Assembly: GCA_016758965.1 (NCBI GenBank)
Contig: JAEPRB010000156.1
Span: forward strand, 1 to 64,000
Reading direction: 5' to 3'
DNA length: 64,000 bases
From: Circinella minor
Taxonomy: Eukaryota > Mucoromycota > Mucoromycetes > Mucorales > Lichtheimiaceae
A program made the position numbers and the translations under genes. The notes under the pieces were generated by a model. The model made no database searches. It was not told the DNA's origin and worked only from the letters and a program-made list of their open reading frames with translations. Positions 21,513 through 34,688 of this stretch are shown piece after piece (the first letter of the stretch is position 1; each line of letters opens with the position of its first letter).

Positions 21513-23582
21513 TTATTGTGGACCTGCACCCCTTTGAGCATTCAAAAGTTCTTGCATACGTTGTTGAACTTTTGCTGTAAGATAATGAAATACAGCTTCT
21601 TTAACCCAAGGTTGTTTATAAAAGTCAGTTTGTCGCATTTCTTCCAAATTAATTTTACTTTCACCAAGTATAACCTATATAATTTGTTATTTAGTTTTTT
21701 TATGAACTTATATATAAAACTCCCCAGATCCTTTAATTTACCTCTAAATCTCTTGCTTGACTTGCAATCCATTTATTAATAAACTCAACAGGATTTTGTG
21801 CAAATTGCATCAAAAAATCTCGTTTAATCTTGGAATTATTAATACTTTGAACACATTGTACAATCTTATCATCTAATCCCATAATTTCTTTTTGTAATTG
21901 AGTAGATGCTACTGTATTCATCATTTTTTGTCGAACCACACTATCCAAATCAACATCAATATCATAAGCTTGTGGAGATTGATGAAATTCTTTATCGACT
22001 CTAATAAAATGTGATATATAATATATGTATCTTAATAACCTATATCTATGTATACACTCTTTAAAGACTATATATAAATATCAATTTACCGAATAGTATA
22101 ATTAATAACAATAGGATCAGGTCTTGCCAAATGACTATTAATAAGTTCAGGTATGTGTGAAAAATGGACTTGTGGAGCATTGAAAAGCTATATATTCATT
22201 AAATCTAGTTAATATGAACATAACAACCTATTTATCCACCCTCTTTTCTATTGTTATCCTTTTTTTTTTCTTACCTCTTGCATACGTTGATCACAACGAA
22301 TAATTCGTTTATCTTCTGCATCTTGTAATTTATTATGTTTAATATAATTCCAAATACCCATAACAATATGTGGTTTTGTTTCCAATTTCATATCCAACAT
22401 TTCTGATAATGGAGCATCCAATTTGAATTTTTGTGGCATATATTCAGGTTCTAAAATAATTCTTGCTTTGACATTGACATCACCTCGTCGACTTACTTCA
22501 ACACCATCATGTTCTGGACTATTCGCTTGTTTATGCCACTAAATTTTAAAAAGATTCAATATATAAATATATATATATATATATTTTCCCTCCTTTAAAT
22601 AATTACCTCAATTGTATTGCCTTCAGGATAAAGTTTTGGATCTCGATCAAGTTCAATACAAATAGATCGAAAGAAGGATGTGAATTTTTGAACAGGTTGT
22701 GCTTTTTTAGTTGGAATAGGTGGCTAGGAAAAAATAAAAATTAAAGATATAATATTAATATATCAACTTATTGTAAAAAAAATATATATATATCTCCTTT
22801 AATATATATAATAGTACATATTTACATCCAATAATCTTCCTTCAATTTTTAATGTCCAAGAAGGTGGATTGCCATTATTAAAATCAAAGTTATTTTCCTC
22901 TTCATTATTTTGTTGTTGTTGTTGTTGTGTTGCTTGTTGATCTGAAGATGTATTAGATACAAATATACGTAAAGTTCGTTTCACCTATATTTTCAATTCA
23001 CATTTCCCCCCCCCCAATTCTTTTTATGTTAGTATTACACTCTTTTATATCATTCTAAAAATTCCTTTTTTTTTTTTTACCTTGGTTGGTTTACCCAAAG
23101 CTTCTTGAACATCAAGTCGTTTTCTCATTATTGTCGCGTCCAATTTCTTTTCAAATTCATTTAATTCAGTATATAATTTTGATTCGGGTACAAAAGCTTC
23201 AATCTAAATATATATATATATACACATACATTTTAGTTTATGATTAATTATTTCTTCCATATCCAATTTTTATGTCCTTTTTCTTACTTTAGGTGGCATG
23301 TTACGATCCGTAGGTCGTTTCTTCCTGAAAATAAAAGGTTTATTAATTGTTTTGAACATTAGTCAAAAGAGTTATATATAACGCGTTATATATGCGACCA
23401 TAAATAAAAAAAAAAAAAAAGGTGTCGTTGTATTAGATTTAACTTTACTTGATGTGTTTTGCTAATGAATCTGTTTCATTAGAACGTTTTCTATATTGAA
23501 CACCTTGACCTGCCATAGCTTGTTGAGTCATCATATTTGGTGGTGGTTGACCCATAGGTGGTCCCTGAGGATAATGTTGCAT
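21513..23582 (-). CDS. SNF12: SWI/SNF chromatin remodelling complex subunit, SMARCD/SNF12 family (SWIB domain)
   Basis: A non-catalytic subunit (BAF60/Ssr3/Snf12/Rsc6 type) that bridges transcription factors to the SWI/SNF or RSC ATPase in the nucleus. Nine exons (23582-23449, 23324-23288, 23203-23081, 22984-22826, 22723-22607, 22538-22275, 22187-22090, 22000-21742, 21674-21513) give 450 residues, within the family range. The N-terminus is Gln/Pro-rich ([15 protein letters not shown]), followed by [20 protein letters not shown] and [14 protein letters not shown]. The SWIB fold is seen in [20 protein letters not shown] and [20 protein letters not shown]. The C-terminal helices hold [20 protein letters not shown]. 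The start codon has no upstream in-frame alternative and faces the eIF4A3 gene across 677 bp, so the two probably share a promoter region. Confidence 0.93.
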
Positions 23583-24259
23583 TTTTTTTTTTTTTTTTTG
23601 GTTATAAAGGGAGAGAGATTAAAAAAAGAGAAAAATATAAAGGGATTAAAAGAACAAACTGAATTCTTTTACTTGATAGTTTGTGAGCTGAGTTTTTTTT
23701 TTCCCTCTTTTTTTTTAAGTGTCTCTCTCCCAAAAACAAGTGATTATATATATATATATCTATCTATAAGTAGATACTTGTAGATAAAAGACACAAAAAA
23801 AAAAAAAAGATTTAATGAAATGACTTTTTTCAGAAGAGAAATGGGGTTTCAGTAAAAATCATTGAGAGATAGACTAGTAGTTTTATACAGACATTTTAAA
23901 GGTTTTCCATTTATCTTTTTTCAAACACATCATTCTTTATTATTTTACTACTATTTTGATATAATGACCCTGTTTATTATCTTAAAAGAAAATATCGTTT
24001 TCTTTCTATTATATTACAATCCAAATAAAAGCCCTTACTTATATAAAACAATATAAATTTTTGACAAGCAGAGATAAAAAAAAAAATTGGGGGAATTTTT
24101 TAATTGGTTGATTTTAAAGTCACAGACGACATATATATATATATATATATATATATTCCCAAAAAAAAAAAAAAAAAATATAAGCAAAAAGTGTTCTTTC
24201 CCCCCACCCCCCCAAATCTTTCAACCACCCTCTCTTTTCTTTAAAAAAAGAAAAAAAAA
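23583..24259. promoter_or_regulatory. Shared divergent promoter region, SNF12-like / FAL1
   Basis: 677 bp between two start codons pointing apart. It is rich in homopolymer T/A and C/T tracts, with an AT dinucleotide run (24131-24156) and CCCCCACCCCCCC near 24200. No specific factor site is claimed. Confidence 0.45.
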
Positions 24260-26024
24260 ATGGCTTACGATCCACAAGCTGATGAAAAATTAAACTTTGA
24301 AACATCTGAAAATGTAAATTAACATATCTCTCTCTCTTTTCTTTGTTATTATTATTAAAACTTTCTTTTTTTTGAGAAGGGTTTTTTTTTTTTTATTAAC
24401 GATCTTTTTTTTTTTTTTTTTTTTTGGTTCCTAGGTTAAAGTAGTTCCTACTTTTGATTCGATCGGATTAAAGGAAGATCTACTTCGTGGTGTTTATGCT
24501 TATAATTTTGAAAAACCATCTGCTATTCAACAAAGAGGTAAAGAAAAAAAAAAGAGAACTAAAAGTTGATTATAAAGATAAAAAAAAAATAGTGGTTTCT
24601 AATTAACATTATACATTTATATATATATATATATATATATATGTGATAAAAAAAAAAAGCCATTGTTCCCATTATGCGTGGACGCGATGTAATTGCTCAA
24701 GCTCAATCGGGTACTGGTAAAACAGCGACATTAGCGATTTCAGCACTTCAAACGATTGATACTTCTTTACGCGAAACGCAAGTACTTGTATTATCACCTA
24801 CACGTGAATTAGCCACACAAATTCAAAGTGTTATTTTAGCATTGGGTGATTATATGAATGTTCAATGTCATGCTTGTATTGGTGGTACAAGTGTAGGAGA
24901 AGATATTCGACGTCTTGATAATGGGGTTCATGTTGTATCAGGTACACCCGGTCGTGTATTTGATATGATTCGAAGACGTAATTTACGTACACGTAATATC
25001 AAAATGTTGATTTTAGATGAAGCAGATGAATTATTGAATCGTGGATTTAAGGATCAAATTTATGATGTTTATCGTTATTTACCTCCTGCTACACAAGTTG
25101 TATTGTTATCAGCTACTTTACCTCATGATGTACTTGAAATGACTCACAATTTCATGACAGAACCTATTAGGATATTGGTTAAACGTGATGAATTGACTTT
25201 GGAAGGAATTAAACAATTTTTTGTTGCTGTGGAAAGAGAAGAATGGAAATTTGATACATTATGTGATCTTTATGATACTTTAACTATTACTCAAGCTGTT
25301 ATTTTCTGTAATACTCGACGCAAGGTTGGTTTGTTTGTTTTTTTGGTATTTTGGTATTTTGGGTATTGGAAAAAAACTGTTTATTAACAAATTGACTTTG
25401 GGGGGGGTGTTTTTATATATAGGTTGATTGGCTTACTGAAAAAATGAGAGAATCTAATTTTACTGTATCTGCCATGCATGGTGAAATGCCTCAAAAGGAA
25501 CGTGATGCTATTATGCAAGAATTTAGACAAGGTGCAAGGTAATGTATATATATCTATATATATTGGTTTGTAAAAAAAAAATTTGAATTTTGACATTAAT
25601 CCATATGAATATATATATATATATATAGTCGCGTATTGATTACGACAGATGTTTGGGCACGTGGTATTGATGTACAACAAGTTTCTCTTGTTATCAAGTA
25701 AGTTTTTATTAAAGAAAAAGAGAGAATTAAATAAAAATATTTACATTTCTTCAATAAAATTATATAGTTATGATCTTCCTTCAAATCGTGAATTATATAT
25801 TCATCGTATTGGTCGTTCAGGTCGTTTTGGTCGTAAAGGTGTTGCTATTAACTTTGTCAAGAATGATGATCTTAAAATTCTTCGTGATATTGAACAATAT
25901 TATAGTACTCAAATTGATGAAATGCCTATGAATGGTAAGTTAAAATTATTTTTTTTATAATTTATATTTTTAAATACTAATATATCTATTCCTGGTTTCT
26001 TTTTTAGTTACTGATTTGGTTTAA
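24260..26024 (+). CDS. FAL1: ATP-dependent RNA helicase eIF4A3 / FAL1 (DEAD-box)
   Basis: The DEAD-box core of the exon junction complex, deposited on spliced mRNAs in the nucleus; in budding yeast the orthologue Fal1 acts in 18S rRNA maturation. Seven exons (24260-24313, 24435-24537, 24660-25324, 25423-25538, 25629-25697, 25768-25934, 26008-26024) give 396 residues. Visible motifs: Q motif ([11 protein letters not shown]), Walker [24 protein letters not shown] ([10 protein letters not shown]), [27 protein letters not shown] and [13 protein letters not shown]. The C-terminus [17 protein letters not shown] matches eIF4A3 and not eIF4A1/2, which have a different end. Many introns in this genome fit a need for exon junction complexes. 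The final exon codes for only five residues and part of a sixth. Confidence 0.96.
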
Positions 26025-26190
26025 AAAGAAGAACCCCCCATTCAAGCTATTCTTCTATGTTGTTGTTCTCATCAAATAATAAAAATAAAATAAAAAGATA
26101 TATTCCCTTCCATTTTTTCTAATGGTGTTTTTTTTTTAAGTTCAAAAAATGGGTTGGTGAAATGTTTTAATTAGACCTCCCTCCCCCCAT
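26025..26190. terminator. Convergent 3' region of FAL1 and the Sos7-like gene
   Basis: 166 bp between two stop codons in tail-to-tail orientation. AATAAAAATAAAATAAAAAG near 26078 is a plausible polyadenylation signal cluster for the plus-strand gene. Confidence 0.4.
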
Positions 26191-27586
26191 TTATTTTAAT
26201 CGGGTAAAAGTGCCATGAATAATAAAATGAATACCATCTTCCAATCTTTGATAACTTTTTGCTATTTTTACTAAATCATCTATTGAACAATCTTGACTTG
26301 TTACCTAATTATTAAAAGAGTTAGTATTATTATTATTATTATTATTATTTTCAAGAGATATAACTTACTGTTGCATTTTCAATTTTATCATGTTTAATAA
26401 TAATATTTAATTCATCTTTATTAATAAAATGAATAATAATACCATGGGATGTTTTTTCAAAATGATCTATACCCATCATATGACTAGATTGAATAGCTAA
26501 TGCTTCATACCTAATAAAAATAATCATATTACGTAAATAATCTAGGTTACTTACAAATGAAGAAAATAAACTTACCATTGTACTGCTTCATTAATATCTT
26601 GCTTTTCTTTTTTTGTAAATACTTTTTCATTAGAAGCTTGTTTTTTGGTTATTTCTAATTTTCCTTCTAATTCATCTAAAATATGTTGTATTTCAGATGC
26701 TTCTTTTTTCATTTTAATCATTTTATCTCTTTTTTCATCAATATTAATATTAATTTGAATAATATCTTGTGTTAATTGTTCTTGAATATTATTTGCTTCT
26801 TCTAATGATAAAACTTCTTTTTCTGGTCCAAATTCTTTTTCTAATTCTGTTAATAATTTAGACTATTTTTTTTAAAAAAGTTAGTAGAGAGAATCATACT
26901 ACATGTTATATATATATATATATATATACCTTTTCATCTATTTTACTAAGCATATGATTTAATTGATCTACTTTAATAGACATGTGTGTTTTTACTATTT
27001 ATATATAGATATATATATATTAGCATCTTTTTTTTTTTGTTAATTTCCAAAAACATAGACTTACATGTTTCAATATGAAATGTCTTTTGTTTTATTGTAT
27101 TATTAAGATCATTTATAATAGTTTGACTTGATTTAATTTGTGATCCAAGATCTATTGTCTTTTTTTCTAATAAAAAAAATAAGTATCTATATCTTTTATA
27201 TCTATATAGCTATATCTATTTTTTACCTGCATTTTCAAGTTCATTTAAATTAATTTCATAAGGTGGATCTTGTATTAAAAATCGAAGATATTTTTCTTTT
27301 GTTTCTTTATGTATTAAAACTTCTTCAAGATTATTGGCATAATCCTATATATATATAAAGGGGGGAGGTGAGTTGTTTCGTATATATATATATATATAAT
27401 AATACTTACTTTATAATCCTCAAGTTCTTTTTGTAATGTTGTTGGATGAAGTGGAAGATTAATGGATTGAATTGATATATTTGAATTGGAAAAAGATAAA
27501 CCAGTTTGTTTATTATATTCTTGTTGTAATAAATTTAAATAAGATTCTTTTTCTTTTAATTCTTGTAAATCACTAATACATTTCAT
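26191..27586 (-). CDS. Coiled-coil protein, probable kinetochore protein Sos7-like
   Basis: Seven exons (27586-27410, 27344-27227, 27166-27065, 26994-26930, 26862-26576, 26510-26369, 26304-26191) give 334 residues. Most of the chain is predicted coiled coil with Lys/Glu/Ile-rich heptads (for example ITKKQASNEKVFTKKEKQDI). Near the N-terminus, HKETKEKYLRFLIQDPP resembles the conserved EQxTKEKFLRxIxxDPP motif of the Sos7 family, a KNL1-binding partner at the kinetochore (Kre28/ZWINT analogue). The C-terminus looks like a small RWD-like fold (AVQWYEALAIQSSHMMGIDH then GIIIHFINKDELNIIIKHD). The domain order fits a kinetochore adaptor. The assignment rests on one motif, so other coiled-coil proteins remain possible. 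The start could lie in a further upstream exon, but none is evident. Confidence 0.6.
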
Positions 27587-27814
27587 TATATATATATATA
27601 TATAATAATAATAGTTAATAAATTCTTTTAATTCTAAATTCCTTCCCTCCCAATCAATAGAATATGAACCTTTTTAAACTATTATTTATTTCCATTTTTT
27701 TTTTGATATATTTATAAAAAAAAGAAACGTGTTTAAAAAAGATACGCGTCTTCCTTTTAATTTTTATAATTAAATCACGTAAAAAAAAAAAAAAGTTCGT
27801 GATTATTATTTTAT

Positions 27815-28763
27815 TTACAAAAGTTTTAAATGACCTGTTACACTATTAATTAATTCAATTGGACCTATACAAAATATATATAATTAGTTATTTATTTATA
27901 TATATATATATATCCATATATTATTTACCTGGGCCAATACCAAGTACTGTTCTTGATCCAGCAGCAATTTGTGTTCTTCCAGCATCACAAATACTTTGTG
28001 CAGTAATATTCATACTTAATGCAATAGCTTGAAGTTCAAGTCTATATAATAATAATAATAATAGTTATTTCTCTTATTCTTTCTTTCTTATATATATATA
28101 TATATATCTTACAATTTTTCTTCACTATCAATTTTTAATGCAACTTTAGCTTGACCAGTACGTTCCCATGTACGAAGCACCTAAAAATATAATTTTTTTA
28201 TTCAATATTAAATATATATATATATATATATATATAAAACTTACATCTGGATTACTTTTAGAAACAGCTTTATAACAAGCTAATGTAGCATGTCCACACT
28301 ATTTATATATAATTTTTTTTTAATCAATATATTTATATCAATGATAGAAAAACATTTTATTTTATTTTAACTCACCTGTGCAGCAATTTTTCCTTTGGTC
28401 ATTCCAAGATCGGTACGAACAACAAGAACCTAAAAACGCGTAATATATATATATATATATCAGTTCTATCCGTTAAACTATATAATTTAAAAAACTACAT
28501 TCAATATTTTATACCATTTTATAATCACGATATTGAGATGCATCTATTTTTCCAATAGGTAAATCGTCCAATTCTTCTTCTTCTTCTTGTTCATCGTCAT
28601 TGTTCACTTGTCCTTTTGGTAATGATTCTAACTTCTAAAATTATTTGAACCAATTCAGCGCTTTTTCTTCTTTACATAAAACAAAACAAAACAAAAAAAG
28701 AAGAATATTTACAGGAGATAACAATGATTGTCCTAAATAAAGACCAGATTCTTTATTACGGAT
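27815..28763 (-). CDS. PTH2: Peptidyl-tRNA hydrolase 2 (5' end not resolved)
   Basis: Releases tRNA from prematurely dropped peptidyl-tRNA; eukaryotic Pth2 usually has an N-terminal membrane anchor and sits at mitochondria. Exons 28763-28713, 28634-28515, 28429-28376, 28298-28245, 28180-28113, 28041-27929 and 27864-27815. Signatures: YKMVLVVRTDLGMTKGKIAA, QCGHATLACYKA, DAGRTQIAAGSRTVLGIGPG and the C-terminus INSVTGHLKLL. The catalytic core is complete. The first visible segment reads RNKESGLYLGQSLLSP, but immediately upstream the frame meets stops (28764-28766) and there is no start codon or anchor helix. The 5' exon may lie further upstream beyond a long intron, or may have been removed when the AT-rich block to the right was inserted. 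Confidence 0.88.
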
Positions 28764-31700
28764 TTAGAATTAGTGAATCAGTAATGTGAGAAGACGACTA
28801 AAATTTTGTGTACGTATTTCTTTCTCAAAAATTGGATGGCTATCAGTCTGTTTAAGAAAATTCTTATTACGTAGATTATACTATAGCTATGAGAATAGTA
28901 ACTTGATTACCACGCTCAAATCACATACTCAGTCATACGTAGTAAGCGAACGTTTCGCAGAATTATATCATCAACCAGACATTTTATTGAAGTATAAATT
29001 ATATTTCATAAAACCTATGGTGACAAGTATTTACTGATCTTTATTCTAGCGGATAATATAATAAGCATAACCACAACGACTATGTAACAGGTTGTTCGTG
29101 TATCGTTTTTTGAAACAAGGAAAAAAGAAAAGTGTATTTGGTTAATTACCAAATGTATAAAAAGAGCGCTTAATACACATAAGCTCTATCTTTGATTTAT
29201 TCACATAATATAAAGTTACGTAGTACATTTTGCGTTTGTTACTGATATATGTTTATCCTACTCAATTTACCATCCATCGCGTTAGAATGAAAATGTATGT
29301 AATACGATGATTGTTTGTAACCTCCCTTCTTGACTTAATAGCTAGAAGGATACTTTACTATTTTATGTGCACATATTATGTTCCTAGCCATATATACATA
29401 CAATCTTGCGAGGATATTGATATCTGTCATAAAAAAAAAACGTAATATTATAATACACAGTATGCTCTTTAGCATTTAGTTATGTAGTTCATTAACTTTT
29501 TATCTTCCGGAGAAGACCAATGATAGAAAGGAAAGCTTCAATACTAGATAAGATATGTAAATTAAAAAACCAGTGATATTACATCAAATAATGAGAGCTA
29601 TTGGATGATAAAGCTAAAATATTATCATTACAAGATATAATTAATAATAATATTAAGCTTTTAAACGTGACAGCCCTATATATATTTTGGAGATAATGGA
29701 TGACTAATTATAATTATATTGGATTATGAGAGTTACTACGTAAACTATTTTTCAACAACTTCGTTTTATTTTTTCTTTAATAAGTAAGAATTTAACTTAA
29801 TCTTTTGATAACTTTACAGTAAAAAAACCCCAATCTATAGGTATCAATATGTACGACGGCTGTTATCTTATGGATTCATAATATCCTGGATATACATGTA
29901 ATGCTACGTCGTAGTAAGAATTGTGTCCTTTGCAATTTGCGTACAGAGGTTAACCTATCTTTCCTATTTCATTAACCTTATTATGATAGTGCTTGTATTA
30001 AAACAATTTTTCTTCTAGTTACTCATCGACAATGCACTACACCGTGCTAAATGTAAAAACTTATCTACAATTCTGTGCTGATTTATCATTTCAAGACTAT
30101 AATATGTGATATACGAGAAAAATGTGATGTGTAATATAATAATTTTCTCAATTACTGTATTTATTATTTTACAACTGCAAGAGATTTCTACATATAGGTT
30201 CGATATTGTTAAGAATACTTTTAAATGTTCTATCTATTTTCAGATGTGTTTTAACTTTAATTAATTATATGCTTACGTACTGGAATATAAAATACTGTAT
30301 AAAATACGCATACAATTTTTTTTTGATCACTTCTCCCACGGATGTGATCTACATAGCAACGTGTTTTTGTTCCTATTTTTATTACTAATATAAAATAAAA
30401 GATTCCTTGTGCTAGTTTCAAACATGTTTAAAAATATTATCCTTTTATACACACAAGAGTCGCGATTTGCACGTTATATTCATGGAGAACTATATACTAG
30501 TATATTAAATATCTATATTACTTTTAGAGATGTAATTCAAAAAATATGTCAAAGCTTCAAATTGTACCGGTACTTCAGCATAGTGTAAATGCATAAGAAA
30601 TGGAGATGATAAAATTACTGCTCAAGACTGCATTATATTATCGATATATACTACAATACTGACGGATAATTAAACCAGCTTATTTATCATGCTTTACCTT
30701 CTTTATATTTTCACCTTATATAATGATACTCATTCCTTAATTCGTATTTATATGTCTGTCTATATGATCATGTTACTATTTGTATTATCAATATTATTTT
30801 TGACAGATTACCTATGCTATGTATTCATATGAAAAGCAAAAATATGATGGTTATAGGTAGTAGCCGGGATTTTACACAACATGACTTTAATTGATTATAT
30901 ACATTATGACAATTTGTTCTACTAGACCAAACCTACAGTAATCTCTGTTCTGTGCCTCTACAAGCACGGCTTGATAATAGCAGAATTTTGAAATTGATCA
31001 TGATAAATCTGCTAGCTTAACAAAGGAAAATATCGTTGGTCTCTCGATTAGACAGCGTTCGTCAGTCAAATATTTTATGTGGAATCTAGCTGAAGATTTA
31101 AATAATAATAAAAATAAATGGTTGAAATTATCGCAATAAAAAAACAATAGCAACGTCGATTACGATAATGACAATACAGGATAATAAATTCAACACAACA
31201 TATAATTTCGCCAACTTGTAGTTTTGGAGATTTAAGTGAACAAGTGCATCAATAGGTGATCCGATATTGGTACCACTGTGAGAATGGTTAGAGTAATAAT
31301 ATATTAATGAATAAGTAGCAATAATTCTGTTTTCCTTAGCTGAAACCATTGACATTTCATATTAGAATCAAACAACAGATATAAACGATGGTATGTGTAA
31401 GTGTAAGTATGACTAGCCAGCACCTTCTCAAATTTACCGTACACGTGACCCGAAAAAATCGCGGATACATTTGTTTCCATAGAAAATTTAGTGATAAAAA
31501 AAAGGTACTTTCAAATTACTTCAATAATATCGAAATAAACAACAATACTGATACCAGTATTGTTTCAGCCACAATCTACTGATTGTCGTTGTTTTAAAGC
31601 TGTAGTCATGATTACAAAACTAGTGATTATTTCATCATATTGGTCAATATCGTGAATGACAACATCATGATCGAACTTCAAATGACTATCATCCATAATA

Positions 31701-33946
31701 CACGCTACCTATAAACGACATTTCTATTCGTTTTCTTTTCATATATTTAGATTTCTATTCCATTTCCTCAGTCATTATTATCCTTTTCGTTCAATGAGTG
31801 ACAGATATGATTAAATAAGATAAGGTATTAAAATAGATAATAGAAGATGTGGTCTTTTCTGAGAATCTTTAGGCTTATATTGAAGTAAATAATAAAAAAT
31901 AGTAATTGTATTCAAGTCTATATAGTATTTATACATTATCTATTTGTTCTCTATAATATGTTTGATAAAAAATGTAAGTACATAGGCATTTCGAGATTTA
32001 TTTTAATTATTAATAATAATAATTTTTACTATCATCATCATTAAATCGTTACTATTATTTTTATTTTTATTTTTATTATTATCATAATGATCATCATTAT
32101 TATTATTACATTATAGTTCCTTTTCCTGAGATTCAAATTCCCGGTTAAAATGAGAAGGGGCTAGGGGGTGTATACAAGTATATCAACGCCCAGTTAATAT
32201 TGAAAGTCTAGAAATAGAAATATGGTTAAAATAAAGGTATTGTTTTGATTAATTAGTCCTGATGATTGCTTACACTCTGAGACGCTTGAGAAAACTTGTG
32301 ATTATAGTGGTGAGTTTGCTGAAACTCAAAGCTAGTATGTATAAACCTTCCTTAAAAATAGTTTAACCCCTCTACCTCTTTGATACGTATGTATTGGTGT
32401 CCAATGAAGATATAATGGATTTGCGTAACTATCATAATTAGGTGAATTGAATTTAGTTTTTTATAATGACAGTGAAGAATATAATGATTACCAGAGAAAG
32501 AATTACTTGTGATATGTAATTCTGAAAAGTTGGAAGGAGAAACAAAACACAGTGCTTAGAACTGGCAAGTTATGACAGCTCTTCCACTGATATCGTCTCT
32601 GAATATTTTGCTTTAACTAAAAAATTGGGGGAAGCCGACACATTGAACTCCGTTAATTTCCAAGTTTACAGTACATTCTGTTTTTTTATTTTTGTGGAAA
32701 TAAGGGGGTGTGAAATTACCGATATTAAAACAAATTGAATGTTTTTCATTCTGGCGTACTTTATATTATGTATTTAATAAAATATCTAAATTATAATATT
32801 ACTACTAATTGTATGACTTTATTGTATATGTTGTACTCTCTATTATTAGCAAATCTATGTGATTTTTTAAAGCATTATATAGCATTATGTTATACACTGC
32901 CATAAGTTGGTAATATATATCAATCCAGTCTGCAATTTCACAAGAAATCAAACATCTTAAAAAAATACGTACAAGTACATGCCTTTATTAAACTCTTTTA
33001 ATAGAAATGATTTTTACATTCTATTTATCTTCTCTGCTATTTACTATTCAAATGACAGTACTCAACAAGACGATTTTAATATATCGTATAGTCGGGAATT
33101 CGATCCAGGAAATATCCACAAACAAACACCATCAGCTCCATGGAAAAGAAGGATCTTCACGAACCCAAATTTCTGGAATACGCCCGAGTTGCATTTTTTT
33201 TGTAGGGGCGGTGTTGCTGCACATTTTTATTTAACCATACGAGTTGCATTATATTTTATGCAAGCTTTAAAATTAGTTGTACGTATGGCCGACAAAGATC
33301 CTTAAGCTCTTTTTGTTCCTGGTTTTATAGCTGAAGAATTTTTCTTAAATAACACTAATGCAATAAATCAAAGTATAGTAGTACGTCAAATGTACATATG
33401 CTTTATTTATTTATTTTTGGTTCTGTCAAGAAATTCAATTTTTCTGATCATATTGAAAATGAATGTGAAATTAGTGACGGATGAAGGTTAGCGGACATAA
33501 ATTAATGTCGGGGGCTCTACTATATATTGATCCCTCGATTGCTTCCAAAAGTTGTGAACTATCATTGTACATATCAACCGGTATATACGAGTGGTTCGTT
33601 TCTAAGTTACTACAATTACATTATATAATACAATGGTGTCATCAGGCAGAAGCAAAAAATTAACCAAATAACAAAAGAAAACAAATCGTGAGAGTAGTTT
33701 ATCCAATTTTTTTGAAGTTTACAACTTTACTTGACATTTATGATGCAAGGGATAAAAGATGTTCGAGGGGAAGGGGAATGGCGTTTTTGATAGTTAATTA
33801 TTTATAAGAAGTAGATGATGATAATGATGATGAAGATGTTTATAATGATGATAACTATGATGTATAATTTGTGTATGCTATCTATTATTTAGATGTTTAT
33901 ATATTTATCGGAGGAAAGACGGGAATGAATGTAGCTATAATATTTT
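28764..33946. other. 5.2 kb AT-rich block without a recognisable gene
   Basis: It begins exactly where the PTH2 reading frame breaks and ends at the 3' end of the UPF0643 gene. Short open frames at 28786-29037, 31128-31355 (minus) and 32979-33305 have no recognisable domain and no splice-consistent extension. TACGTA occurs at least eight times (for example 28811, 28868, 28936, 29217). ATTGTCGTTGTTTTAAAGCTG near 31583 is almost identical to a stretch at about 3393 downstream of the MATE gene. No RNA gene was found. Confidence 0.45.
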
Positions 33947-34688
33947 TTAAAGTGCTTTGATATGGAATACTTCTTCACCTGCTCGCTTGACCAAACTATA
34001 TCGTTCCAACTGATAAGATTCATACATTTGTGATGCGAGCTTTGCTGCTTTTAGATGCAATGGTTTACGAGTTGCTTTAAGAGCATATTCTCGATCCACC
34101 CATATACACATGGCAAGACATTCACGATGTTCATTCAAATCGCCATACCAATACTGTCACCAAAAATATAATAATAAAATATATAAATTAAACAGTCCAT
34201 TTAGATATATTCAAATTATTTCGTCGTTGTTATTATTTTACCTTCAAAAGACCACCACTATGAACAGCCTCTTGTTGTGCACGAGCATCTGCTTCATATA
34301 GAAGTTGACTATCTGCATCTGCTTTACGAACACTTCGGAAAGCAACAATAAACCATTCACCTTCGGCTTCTTTTCCGAGTCGTTGGGCTGTTTCATTCCA
34401 GTTGAATGTATCAACAATAGATACATGGACATAATCATCTGTAACCACATGGAAATAAGGTAGAGCCTTATCAAGCAATACCTTGTCCACCGGTCTTAAG
34501 CTTTCAATAAAATTGGCAAGATCTTCGGGCGATTCATTAGTCCATCCGGAAGGACCAACTGTATCATTAAGAATACTTCGCCCCTGAAGGTCTTGTGCAA
34601 CAATAGCTTGTTCAATATCCCGAGCATCTTGATTCACATTGGTTGGTACGGAAACAGATTGTTGTTGATTATTATTGTTTGAAATCAT
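33947..34688 (-). CDS. UPF0643 family protein
   Basis: A conserved fungal protein of unknown function. Two exons (34688-34242 and 34153-33947) give 217 residues. The N-terminus is Asn/Gln-rich (MISNNNNQQQSVSVPTNVNQ). The conserved core has VGPSGWTNESPEDLANFIES, YVHVSIVDTFNWNETAQRLG and EWFIVAFRSVRK. The second exon has the family hallmark KYWYGDLNEHRECLAMCIWV, followed by HLKAAKLASQMYESYQLERY. The family resembles ligand-binding folds with a C-terminal helical hairpin, but no reaction is established. Confident on family, silent on function. Confidence 0.75.

Noticed and set aside
24087..24293. 68-codon frame across the FAL1 start
   Set aside because: Composed of AT and homopolymer tracts in the leader and overlapping the FAL1 start in another frame.
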